Of a stretch of DNA of 64,000 nucleotides, positions 17,082 to 24,034 are shown one piece after another. Source of the DNA: Shewanella jiangmenensis (lineage in GTDB: Bacteria > Pseudomonadota > Gammaproteobacteria > Enterobacterales > Shewanellaceae); contig NZ_JAHEPS010000001.1 in NCBI RefSeq assembly GCF_018596335.1, positions 62,001-126,000 on the forward strand. Direction: 5' to 3'. Made by a program: the position numbers and the translations under genes. How positions within the stretch are numbered: the stretch's first letter is position 1; each line of letters opens with the position of its first letter. The notes below the pieces were generated by a model, which worked only from the letters and a program-made list of their open reading frames with translations, was not told where the DNA came from and made no database searches.

Positions 17082-18272
17082 ATGAAAGCACTGACTCTTC
17101 TCCTTATCCCCGGATGCCTTGCCGTGCTCGGCGCCTGCACCACCCCGGGCCAGAGCCGGATAAACTGCCAGCCCAGTGACTGCCATTTCTACGGCCCCGC
17201 CACCCCCTATGAGCGCCTTCCCGACAGCCGTTACAGCAATGCCGGAACCGCGCCGTCAGTCGCTGCAGCAGTCACGACCAGTGCTCTGGCAATGCTGAAG
17301 GCAAGCGCCGATCCGATTTTTTCGGTCGGCGATCGGATTGCGGTGCAGGTGCTCAACGGCAGCGAATTCAGCGACGAGCTTGAAATCAATGCCGACGGCT
17401 TTATTTACCTGAATTTTTTGCCGCCCATTGCCGGTGCCGGCCGTCATCTTCGTCAAATCGAGGCCGATGTGGCGGCGGCGCTGGTGAGTGAAAAACTGAT
17501 GCACGCCAGCGCCGTACACGTGAGCGTGCGGCCCTTAAGCTGGGCGCCCATCGAGGTGCTGGTGTCGGGCGCTGTGTTTGAGCCGGGCCAGCATATGATT
17601 AACGACCGGCCCGAAAGCGTCGACCCCGCCGAGGCGCAGGTTGGCGACCTTGGCCAAAACCGCACCATAGCGGCGGCACTTCGTGCCAGTGGCGGCATTC
17701 GCCCCGATGCCAATCCGGCCGCGATTGAGCTAATCCGCAACAATCAGCTTATCCGTCTCGATTTGTCCGGCACCCTGAGCGGCGAAAAAGTCCCCGGCTG
17801 GCTTTTGCAGGCAGGCGACAGAGTGCATGTGCCAAGCTCGCAGCGCTTTGATGAATCGCTGGTGAGGCCATCGCAAATCACTGTGCCCGGCATTCGGGTG
17901 TTTATCTCAAACCTCACCCAGCCTGCCAGCAGCAACAGCCAGTCGGCGGTGGATACTGAAGCCACCCGCTTTCCCTACGGCACCCGTTTGCTTGCCGGAG
18001 CCATCGCCGCCAACTGTGTCGGCGGCGCCCAAACCAGTAACGCCAGCCGTCAGGTGCTGCTGGTGACCCAAAATCCGCTGACCGCCCAAACAGAAGTGGT
18101 GGAGCGCTCCCTCGATGCGCTTATCGGCGATGCCTGGCGCCCCGAGATGAACCCGGTGCTGCTGCCCGGCGACGGCATTGCCTGTTACGACTCGTCTGTC
18201 ACCAATTTGCGGGAGCTGGCGCGCACCTTCAGCGATGTGCTGCTGCCGCTCACCCTCGCCGGACTCTTGTAG
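17082..18272 (+). CDS. Polysaccharide export lipoprotein (Wza/SypC-like)
   Basis: The 396-residue protein has a lipoprotein signal with lipobox LGAC. The Poly_export domain is at about residues 82-150 (FSVGDRIAVQVLNGSEF, INADGFIYLNFLPPIAGAG). SLBB-type segments follow (EVLVSGAVFEPGQHMI, and a second grasp near GWLLQAGDRVHVPSS). Such proteins form the outer-membrane channel for secreted or capsular polysaccharide. It ends 9 bp before the chain-length gene in the same operon. The extended C-terminus (about 290-396) with paired cysteines is larger than in minimal family members. Confidence 0.88.
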   Translation: MKALTLLLIPGCLAVLGACTTPGQSRINCQPSDCHFYGPATPYERLPDSRYSNAGTAPSVAAAVTTSALAMLKASADPIFSVGDRIAVQVLNGSEFSDELEINADGFIYLNFLPPIAGAGRHLRQIEADVAAALVSEKLMHASAVHVSVRPLSWAPIEVLVSGAVFEPGQHMINDRPESVDPAEAQVGDLGQNRTIAAALRASGGIRPDANPAAIELIRNNQLIRLDLSGTLSGEKVPGWLLQAGDRVHVPSSQRFDESLVRPSQITVPGIRVFISNLTQPASSNSQSAVDTEATRFPYGTRLLAGAIAANCVGGAQTSNASRQVLLVTQNPLTAQTEVVERSLDALIGDAWRPEMNPVLLPGDGIACYDSSVTNLRELARTFSDVLLPLTLAGLL

Positions 18273-18281
18273 GAGGCCACC

Positions 18282-19697
18282 ATGAAACGCAACGCGCCCC
18301 ATGCACGTCAGCTTTTATGGCTTAAGCGTGCCGCCGTTGAAGGCTCACGGCTCGACCCCAAGGCCAGACGTAACCTGTATTTTAAAACCGGTTTCTACAG
18401 CATTGCGCTTATCTGGTGTCTGGTTGCGCTGCTGATGTGGCTGACTCCGGCCAAGTACGTAAGCCACTGGACCCTGATTTTGCCGGGCGCCGGCGCCGGT
18501 GCCATGGTGAGCCTCGATAGCCTCGGCCAGGCCAGTGCCTCTACAAGCTCGCCTTATCTCTCATCCGCCATTGACCCACGGGAAAACTACAAGGCGATTG
18601 TGATGTCAGATCCCGTGCTGATGCTGGCGGCAAGTCGGATAAAAGAATCCGCCGGCGCCTTTGGCAAACCCAAACTGAAACTGCCAAGCCAGACCGGTTT
18701 GATGGAGTTTGCCAGTATCGGTGCTACGCCAGAAATCGCCTCCGCCCGCGCCTGGGCTTTGTATGAGAGCCTGCAGGACACCCTGATTAAACTCAGAATG
18801 GATGAGATTTCCCAGCGCGAAGCCGGGGTGCGTCAGGGGCTTAACGGCTTTGCCGCCAAGGTCAGTGAAAGCCAGCAGCGGATCCTCGCTTATCAGTCTG
18901 AGCGCGGACTGGTATCGCTCGATCAGTTCAAGGAGCTTGCGCTCACCACAGAGCGGCTGCGCCAAAGCCGCACCGCGCTTGAGTCCAGCCTGCGCGGCCT
19001 TGAAGCGAGCCGCGACACCCTGGCCCATCACCTGGGGCTCGATGTCGAAGGCGCCTCGGCACTGCTGAAACTGAAAAACGATCAGCTGTTTCAGGCGCTG
19101 CTGATGTCCGATACCCGCCTTAAAGCGAGCCTCACCGAGCTTGGTGCCCGCCTTGGCAGCCGTCATCCGCAAATTCAGACCCTGAGCGCCGAAGCCGCCA
19201 GTGTGCGCCAAGGGCTCAAACAGCGTTGTGAGGCCCTGCTCGGAAACTGCCAGCTTGAGCACATGCTGATGCTGTCGGCCGATGATGTCGACAGCCGCGC
19301 CCAGTTGATGCAGCAGCTTATCAGCCTCGCCACCGAGGCCGATGGCAAGCAGCATGAGCTTGAAAGCCTCGATATCCAGCTTAAAGACTGGGAGCACCGC
19401 CTCGAAGCGAGCAAAAAAGATGCGGCGAGACTCGAAGATTTAAACCGTGAGCATCAGCTTGCCACCGCCGTGTTTACCTCCGCCGCCGCCCGCATGGATG
19501 TGGGCAAGGCCGATATCTATGCCGCCTACCCCATGCTGCAACTGATGGCGGCTCCTGAGCTGCCAAAACAACCCGACCCCGTTGGTCCCCTGCTGATTTT
19601 AGTGGGTGGACTTGCGGCCTCTGTCAGCATTATTGCCGGATTGAGCCTGTTATGGATACGCAAACCCATATTGCACAAACTGCTGATGAAAGGCTGA
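18282..19697 (+). CDS. Wzz/GumC-type polysaccharide co-polymerase without kinase domain
   Basis: The 471-residue protein has an N-terminal transmembrane segment at about residues 39-55 and a C-terminal one at about 440-460, separated by a long alpha-helical periplasmic region rich in coiled coil (about 165-410). The conserved segment LGSRHPQIQTL sits where GumC/BY-kinase-type chain-length proteins carry L-G-x-x-H-P. There is no C-terminal Walker motif or tyrosine cluster, so it is not a tyrosine autokinase, and no separate one is encoded nearby. It probably sets chain length or couples polymerisation to the export lipoprotein encoded upstream. The following gene overlaps it by 46 bp. Confidence 0.85.
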   Translation: MKRNAPHARQLLWLKRAAVEGSRLDPKARRNLYFKTGFYSIALIWCLVALLMWLTPAKYVSHWTLILPGAGAGAMVSLDSLGQASASTSSPYLSSAIDPRENYKAIVMSDPVLMLAASRIKESAGAFGKPKLKLPSQTGLMEFASIGATPEIASARAWALYESLQDTLIKLRMDEISQREAGVRQGLNGFAAKVSESQQRILAYQSERGLVSLDQFKELALTTERLRQSRTALESSLRGLEASRDTLAHHLGLDVEGASALLKLKNDQLFQALLMSDTRLKASLTELGARLGSRHPQIQTLSAEAASVRQGLKQRCEALLGNCQLEHMLMLSADDVDSRAQLMQQLISLATEADGKQHELESLDIQLKDWEHRLEASKKDAARLEDLNREHQLATAVFTSAAARMDVGKADIYAAYPMLQLMAAPELPKQPDPVGPLLILVGGLAASVSIIAGLSLLWIRKPILHKLLMKG

Positions 19698-20992
19698 TTT
19701 TTCGGGCCATCACCCTGACCTTTCCGGTCTGGTTTGTCGGCGGACTGTACCTGCTCGCGCCTGTGCTTGGCTGGATATTGCTGCTCAGGCTTATGCAGCG
19801 CAAGCTTGCCAGAACACGCCACGACACCCCGATTGCCTGGCCCGTGTATGCCTGGGCAATCGCTATGCTGCTGATGCTGCTCGCCCTTATCGTTGGCCAT
19901 CTCACCATGGAGCTTGGGCTTGCCAAGCTCATCAAATCCAGCATTGGCTGGGCCAAGGGCTGGGCACTACTGGCACTGTTTATGTTTGCCGCCAATTTGT
20001 CCATCCGCAGCGAAGTGATTTTTCGCGCCGCCTGCATAGTGTGCAAACAAACCGTACTGCTGTTGCCGTTATTTGTGCTTGCCTGGCTGGTGCGGCTGCC
20101 GCAAACCCTGTGGGTGTCACCCACCGAGCTGATTGGCGGCCCGGGGCCTGAGTTTTTCAGTGTCAGCCTGTATGAAATCGACCCGGGCTCAGGCAACCCG
20201 CGCTGGCGCTTGTTTACGCCCTGGGCACCGGCGCTTGGCATGATGGGCAATCTGTATTTTCTGTGCGCGCTGGAAGAGAAAGACCCGGGCTACCGGCGCT
20301 GGGGGATTGTCGGCAGCATACTGATGATGCTGCTGTCCCAGTCGCGCCTCGCCATCCTGTGCGCGCTGGTGATGCTGGCGCTGCGGCTGTTTCTCGCAAG
20401 CTTTCGCCATCCCTGGGTGTATTTGCTGCTGGCGCCCACCTCACTGCTTGGGGGCTGCGTTGGCGGCTACCTGCTTGAGCGTGTCAGCGCCACAGTGCAG
20501 GCAGTGAAATCCGCCCGCGCCGACTCCACCCGGGTGCGCGAGGCCCTTGGCAACATCGCCGTGGAACGTTGGTGGAACGAAGCCATCGTCTGGGGCCATG
20601 GCATAGTCGAGCGCGGCCCGCACATGGTCGAATACATGCCGATTGGCTCCCACCACACCTGGTATGGGCTGCTGTTTGTTAAGGGCCTGATTGGTGCACT
20701 CGCCCTTGGCAGCGCCTTTATCTGCTCTTTTATCCAGCTCGCGCCCCACATCAACCGTTTGCCATCGGCGCGGCTTGGTTTTTCGCTGCTGCTGATGCTG
20801 CTGATGTACACCTTCGGCGAGAATCTCGAAATCCTCTCTTATCTGTTTTGGCCAGCCCTCATCCTGATTGGCAAAGCGCATCAGGACTGCCGTAAGGCCG
20901 TTTTGCAAAAAGCAGGTTGCAAAATGCAAAGCCCGCGCAAAAACAATACAGCAAAAAACCTCAACAACATGAAAAACAACAAAAAATCTTAA
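19652..20992 (+). CDS. O-antigen ligase/polymerase-like membrane protein (Wzy_C type)
   Basis: A strongly hydrophobic 446-residue protein with about ten transmembrane segments. A large loop near residues 290-340 contains GHGIVERGPHMVEYMPIGSH followed by HTWYGLLFVKG. The pattern G-x-G, then H-N/H-x-x-L in the loop, is typical of the O-antigen ligase/polymerase superfamily. In this operon it would polymerise the repeat unit or transfer polymer. The ATG at 19652 lies inside the upstream gene in another frame. The 3' end encodes a polar, Asn/Lys-rich tail, and within that tail lie two LuxO-type operator sequences (20903-20929). Confidence 0.82.
   Translation: MDTQTHIAQTADERLIFRAITLTFPVWFVGGLYLLAPVLGWILLLRLMQRKLARTRHDTPIAWPVYAWAIAMLLMLLALIVGHLTMELGLAKLIKSSIGWAKGWALLALFMFAANLSIRSEVIFRAACIVCKQTVLLLPLFVLAWLVRLPQTLWVSPTELIGGPGPEFFSVSLYEIDPGSGNPRWRLFTPWAPALGMMGNLYFLCALEEKDPGYRRWGIVGSILMMLLSQSRLAILCALVMLALRLFLASFRHPWVYLLLAPTSLLGGCVGGYLLERVSATVQAVKSARADSTRVREALGNIAVERWWNEAIVWGHGIVERGPHMVEYMPIGSHHTWYGLLFVKGLIGALALGSAFICSFIQLAPHINRLPSARLGFSLLLMLLMYTFGENLEILSYLFWPALILIGKAHQDCRKAVLQKAGCKMQSPRKNNTAKNLNNMKNNKKS
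20903..20929. promoter_or_regulatory. LuxO-type operators inside the 3' end of the ligase-like gene
   Basis: TTGCAAAATGCAA at 20917-20929 matches the LuxO consensus at every position. A degenerate copy (TTGCAAAAAGCAG) lies just upstream at 20903-20915. The exact site ends 74 bp before a weak sigma54-like element at 21003, which suggests an internal promoter for the flippase gene. Confidence 0.6.
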
Positions 20993-21002
20993 GCGGGAAG
21001 AT

Positions 21003-21018
21003 TGGCACAGATAATGAA
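21003..21018 (+). promoter_or_regulatory. Weak sigma54-like promoter upstream of the flippase gene
   Basis: TTGGCACA with a perfect GG at 21004, but the -12 box reads ATGAA, so the C of the essential GC is missing. On sequence alone it would be rejected. It is listed because an exact LuxO-type operator sits upstream in the same geometry as the other promoters. Confidence 0.4.
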
Positions 21019-21119
21019 ATGCTGACGATGAAAAGCACATGATGAAAAACAGATAGCGATTAAACAAAGCAACATCTGTGTTTCAGCATTGAGTAACCCT
21101 AAAAACCCGGAGGTTCACC

Positions 21120-22598
21120 ATGGCAACACTGACCCCGAAAAGCCCCCTGACTGCCATGCTCGGCGGCATGATGTGGCTTGGCAGTGCCCAGGTGCTCGGC
21201 CGCTGTGTGCGCCTTATCGGCAGCATATTGCTTGCACGCATGCTGACCCCGGAGGTTTTCGGTCAAGCAGCCATCATACTGACCGCCTTTGAGCTGATTG
21301 CCACCCTTATCCGGCGCATCTCCAGCGCCCGCATGATTGCGATGGACGAGCCTGAGCTTGTCTGTCACCTCGATGCTGCGCGCAAACTCAACCTGCTTGC
21401 CTGCATCGCCGCCTTCGTTGCCATGAGCTTGCTCAGTGTGCCGCTGTCTTTTCATTTCAGCGATCCCTCTTTACCCGGCCCCATGATACTCATGGCAACA
21501 AGCTACTTGCTGATGCCCCTTGGCATGCTCGAAAGCGCCCTTAATCAACGGGATAACCGCATGCGGGTGCTTGGCAGCGCCCTCTTGTGGCAAACCATCG
21601 CCGACGGTTTGATGACCATAGCGCTGGCGCTGATGGGGCTTGGGCTGTGGGCCATCATTATCCCCAAGGTGCTATCAACTCTGGTGTGGGCCGCCATTCA
21701 CCGCCGCCACGTGCGCTGCGCTAATGAAGAGCGCCTTATTCAAGAGCACGGCGATACTGATAACCTGCCCGGCACTGAAGGTAAGCTCAGCACATCAAAT
21801 GGTAAGCGTGCTATCGAAGCAGGCCGACATGCTGCGCCCGCCAAAAGCAAAAAGGCGCTGGTAAAAAAACCAGGCAATATCGGCAATCTGTGGGAATCCG
21901 GCATTCAAACCGGCCTTGCCGACTTTGTGTCGGCGCTGCGGCTAAGCCTTGATACCCTGCTGGTCGGCGCCTTTTTGGGGCTGCCTGCCCTCGGGGTGTA
22001 CTTTTTTGCCAGCAACGCCGCCCTTGGAATAACCTTAGGCATAGTGCAAAGCTTCGGCACCGCGTTTTACAGCCGCCTGTGCAGCAAAACCGCCGCCGAG
22101 CGAGTCAGTTTTCTTGGAGGCCTCGTTACCGTATCGCTGCTCACCAGTCCGCTGATTGCGCTGCAGTGCCTGCTCGCGCCCTGGTACGTGCCCATGCTCT
22201 ATGGCGGCCACTGGGTCGATGCCGGTGCCATTCCGGTATTTATTCTGCTGTGCCTGTCGGGGCTTTGTCGCCCGCTGGGAGAAGCCGCCGGGCAGCTGCT
22301 GCTTTCCCGAGGCCTTGCCGGCACCAATCTCCTGTTAAATCTGGTATTTAGTCTGGTTTTATTGGCAGCGCTTGCCATTGCTGTGCAGTTTTCACTTACC
22401 GCCGTTGCCGCCACCGTGCTTGGCGTTTACGGCGTCGGCATGCCGCTGATGGCCCTTGTTGCCGCCCGCGCCGTCAAACGGGCTGAATTACAAGCTGCCT
22501 CGCAAACTGCATCGCAAACCACACCACACAATCAGGCGTTTGCGGCCAACACCCAATTAACCCCATCCCCCGCCCCGTTTGAAGGAGGTGCATCATGA
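21120..22598 (+). CDS. Wzx-type polysaccharide flippase (MOP superfamily)
   Basis: The 492-residue integral membrane protein has about twelve hydrophobic segments and the MOP/PST-type N-terminus (LGSAQVLGRCVRLIGSILLARMLTPEVFGQAA). It should move undecaprenyl-linked repeat units across the inner membrane. A polar insertion of about 50 residues, rich in Lys/Asn/Gly, lies near the middle (about 200-255), where a cytoplasmic loop is expected. CCGGAGG stands six bases before the ATG. Its last bases overlap the next gene's start (ATGA). Confidence 0.85.
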   Translation: MATLTPKSPLTAMLGGMMWLGSAQVLGRCVRLIGSILLARMLTPEVFGQAAIILTAFELIATLIRRISSARMIAMDEPELVCHLDAARKLNLLACIAAFVAMSLLSVPLSFHFSDPSLPGPMILMATSYLLMPLGMLESALNQRDNRMRVLGSALLWQTIADGLMTIALALMGLGLWAIIIPKVLSTLVWAAIHRRHVRCANEERLIQEHGDTDNLPGTEGKLSTSNGKRAIEAGRHAAPAKSKKALVKKPGNIGNLWESGIQTGLADFVSALRLSLDTLLVGAFLGLPALGVYFFASNAALGITLGIVQSFGTAFYSRLCSKTAAERVSFLGGLVTVSLLTSPLIALQCLLAPWYVPMLYGGHWVDAGAIPVFILLCLSGLCRPLGEAAGQLLLSRGLAGTNLLLNLVFSLVLLAALAIAVQFSLTAVAATVLGVYGVGMPLMALVAARAVKRAELQAASQTASQTTPHNQAFAANTQLTPSPAPFEGGAS

Positions 22599-23635
22599 CA
22601 CCCAGAGTCTCAGTGGTAATGCCCGTCTATAACGTGCAAGCCTTTGTGCACGAGGCCATCCAGTCGGTACTGGAACAGAGCTTTCCCCATTGGGAGCTCA
22701 TCATAGTCAACGATTGCTCCACCGATAAAAGCCTGCTGGCGTGCCAGCGCTTTTGCGACCGGCGCATTCGTATCGTCAATCACCCGGTCAACAAGGGGCT
22801 TGCGGCCGCGCGCAACACCGGCATTCGCCACGCCATTGGCCGCTATATCGCCTTTCTGGACTCGGACGACCGCTGGCATCCGGACAAGCTGAAACTGCAT
22901 ATTCAGCATCTGGACCATAGTCCTTTGGTGGGCATAAGCTTCAGCCGCTCAAGCTTTATCGATTACCAGGGCCAGCCAATTCACTGCTATCAGATGCCGC
23001 AGCTAAAGCACATCACCCCGGCCCATCTGCTGTGCCGCAACCCGGTCGGCAATGGCTCGGCGCCGGTGCTGAGGCGCGAAACCCTGGCAGACATTCGCTT
23101 TCAGGCGCTGAACCATGTCGAGAATTATTCCTGCTATTTCGACGAAAACTTCCGCCAGTCGGAAGACATCGAATGCTGGCTGCGCATTCTGGCCACCACC
23201 AGCTGGAAAATGGAGGGCATTCCCGAGCCCTTAACCTACTACCGCCTTAATCACGGCGGCCTGTCGGCCAATCTGATGAAGCAGCTCGACAGCTGGGAGA
23301 AGATGGTTGATAAGGCGCGCCGCTTTGCCCCCAAACTGCTGAAACGCCACGAGCGCCATGCCCGCGCGTACCAGCTGCGTTACCTCGCCAGGCAGGCCAT
23401 TCGCCTTGGCGATGGCGCGATGGCGGTTAAACTGTGCAACAAGGCGCTGCTGACGTCACCCGGGATCCTCGCCCATGAAACCGGCCGCACCGTTTGCACC
23501 TTTGCGGCGGCATACCTGCAGTGGCTGCTGCCAAAAAGCCTGTACGGCCAATGCGAGCGCCTCGGGCAGGCCATGGTGGGTTGGCAGCAGCAAAGGCGCA
23601 TTCGCGCAGATGGGGTGCAAAGTTCGCTGCTGTAA
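22595..23635 (+). CDS. GT2-family glycosyltransferase
   Basis: The 346-residue protein has the GT-A N-terminus VSVVMPVYNVQAFVHEAIQS, then LIIVNDCSTD and the metal-binding region YIAFLDSDDRWHPDKL. The C-terminal part is helical and basic, suggesting membrane association. It probably adds one sugar to the exopolysaccharide repeat unit; donor and acceptor cannot be read from the sequence. The ATG overlaps the flippase stop by four bases and is preceded by GGAGG. A terminator follows. Confidence 0.9.
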   Translation: MTPRVSVVMPVYNVQAFVHEAIQSVLEQSFPHWELIIVNDCSTDKSLLACQRFCDRRIRIVNHPVNKGLAAARNTGIRHAIGRYIAFLDSDDRWHPDKLKLHIQHLDHSPLVGISFSRSSFIDYQGQPIHCYQMPQLKHITPAHLLCRNPVGNGSAPVLRRETLADIRFQALNHVENYSCYFDENFRQSEDIECWLRILATTSWKMEGIPEPLTYYRLNHGGLSANLMKQLDSWEKMVDKARRFAPKLLKRHERHARAYQLRYLARQAIRLGDGAMAVKLCNKALLTSPGILAHETGRTVCTFAAAYLQWLLPKSLYGQCERLGQAMVGWQQQRRIRADGVQSSLL

Positions 23636-23723
23636 TGGGCAGAGCTGTAATAGGCAGCAATGTCCAATGCTCACTTGAGAAAGGCGTCTTGAAAAGACCT
23701 CAGCGAACAACTTCATCACTCCA

Positions 23724-23750
23724 AAGCCCGGCACCCCAGCCGGGCTTTTT
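23724..23750 (+). terminator. Rho-independent terminator after the GT2 gene
   Basis: AAGCCCGGC (23724-23732), loop ACCCCA, GCCGGGCTT (23739-23747) with a five-T run ending at 23750. It closes the first exopolysaccharide transcription unit. Confidence 0.92.
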
Positions 23751-23777
23751 ACTTAGGTTTGGTGTTGTGCACTTTCT

Positions 23778-23819
23778 GTTGTGGTTGTGGTTGTGGTTGT
23801 GGTTGTGGCTATGGCTGTG
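23778..23819. repeat. Hexanucleotide array (GTTGTG)5 plus two variant units
   Basis: Five perfect GTTGTG units from 23778 to 23807 are followed by GCTATG and GCTGTG. Perfect short units of this kind are prone to slippage. The array lies between the terminator and the operators. Confidence 0.9.
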
Positions 23820-23898
23820 CGTTCTGGCTTTTTACACGCGCTTTGTTGCACTGGCTTTTTTTAGCACTTTCTTTTCGCACTTTTTCACTGCGGCCATG

Positions 23899-23923
23899 TT
23901 GCGAACTGCAGTGCAATTTGCAC
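23899..23923. promoter_or_regulatory. Two adjoining LuxO-type operators
   Basis: TTGCG-AAC-TGCAG (23899-23911) and the perfect palindrome GTGCA-ATT-TGCAC (23911-23923). The second differs from the LuxO consensus only at the two outermost bases, symmetrically. It ends 53 bp before the sigma54 -24 element. Confidence 0.65.
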
Positions 23924-23975
23924 ACGCCCTGCTGTGAGATCACATATCACCCTGTTTTATATTAACTTTAATAAC

Positions 23976-23991
23976 TGGCACGGCCAATGCA
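23976..23991 (+). promoter_or_regulatory. Sigma54 promoter of the TagA-fusion operon
   Basis: TGGCACG (23976-23982), GCCA, ATGCA (23987-23991). The -24 box is perfect, the GC is in register, and only the first T of TTGCA is changed. It is the best of the four in this locus and lies 44 nt before the ATG at 24035. Confidence 0.8.
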
Positions 23992-24034
23992 CTCCCGGTT
24001 TATCTGCGCTGATGCAGGATTTCGGGAGGGTCTT

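Larger units (their letters stand above)
23636..24034. other. Intergenic control region between the two exopolysaccharide transcription units
   Basis: About 400 bp without a gene. In order it holds a terminator (23724-23750), a hexamer array (23778-23819), two adjoining LuxO-type operators (23899-23923), a sigma54 promoter (23976-23991) and the ribosome-binding site of the next gene. Confidence 0.7.

Noticed and set aside
18606..19397. Minus-strand open frame opposite the co-polymerase gene
   Set aside because: Shadow of a coiled-coil coding region; no domain and no ribosome-binding site.
23778..23819. Hexamer run as part of a coding sequence
   Set aside because: The frame that reads through it gives a Leu/Trp repeat with no start signal and ends quickly; it lies between a terminator and a promoter.
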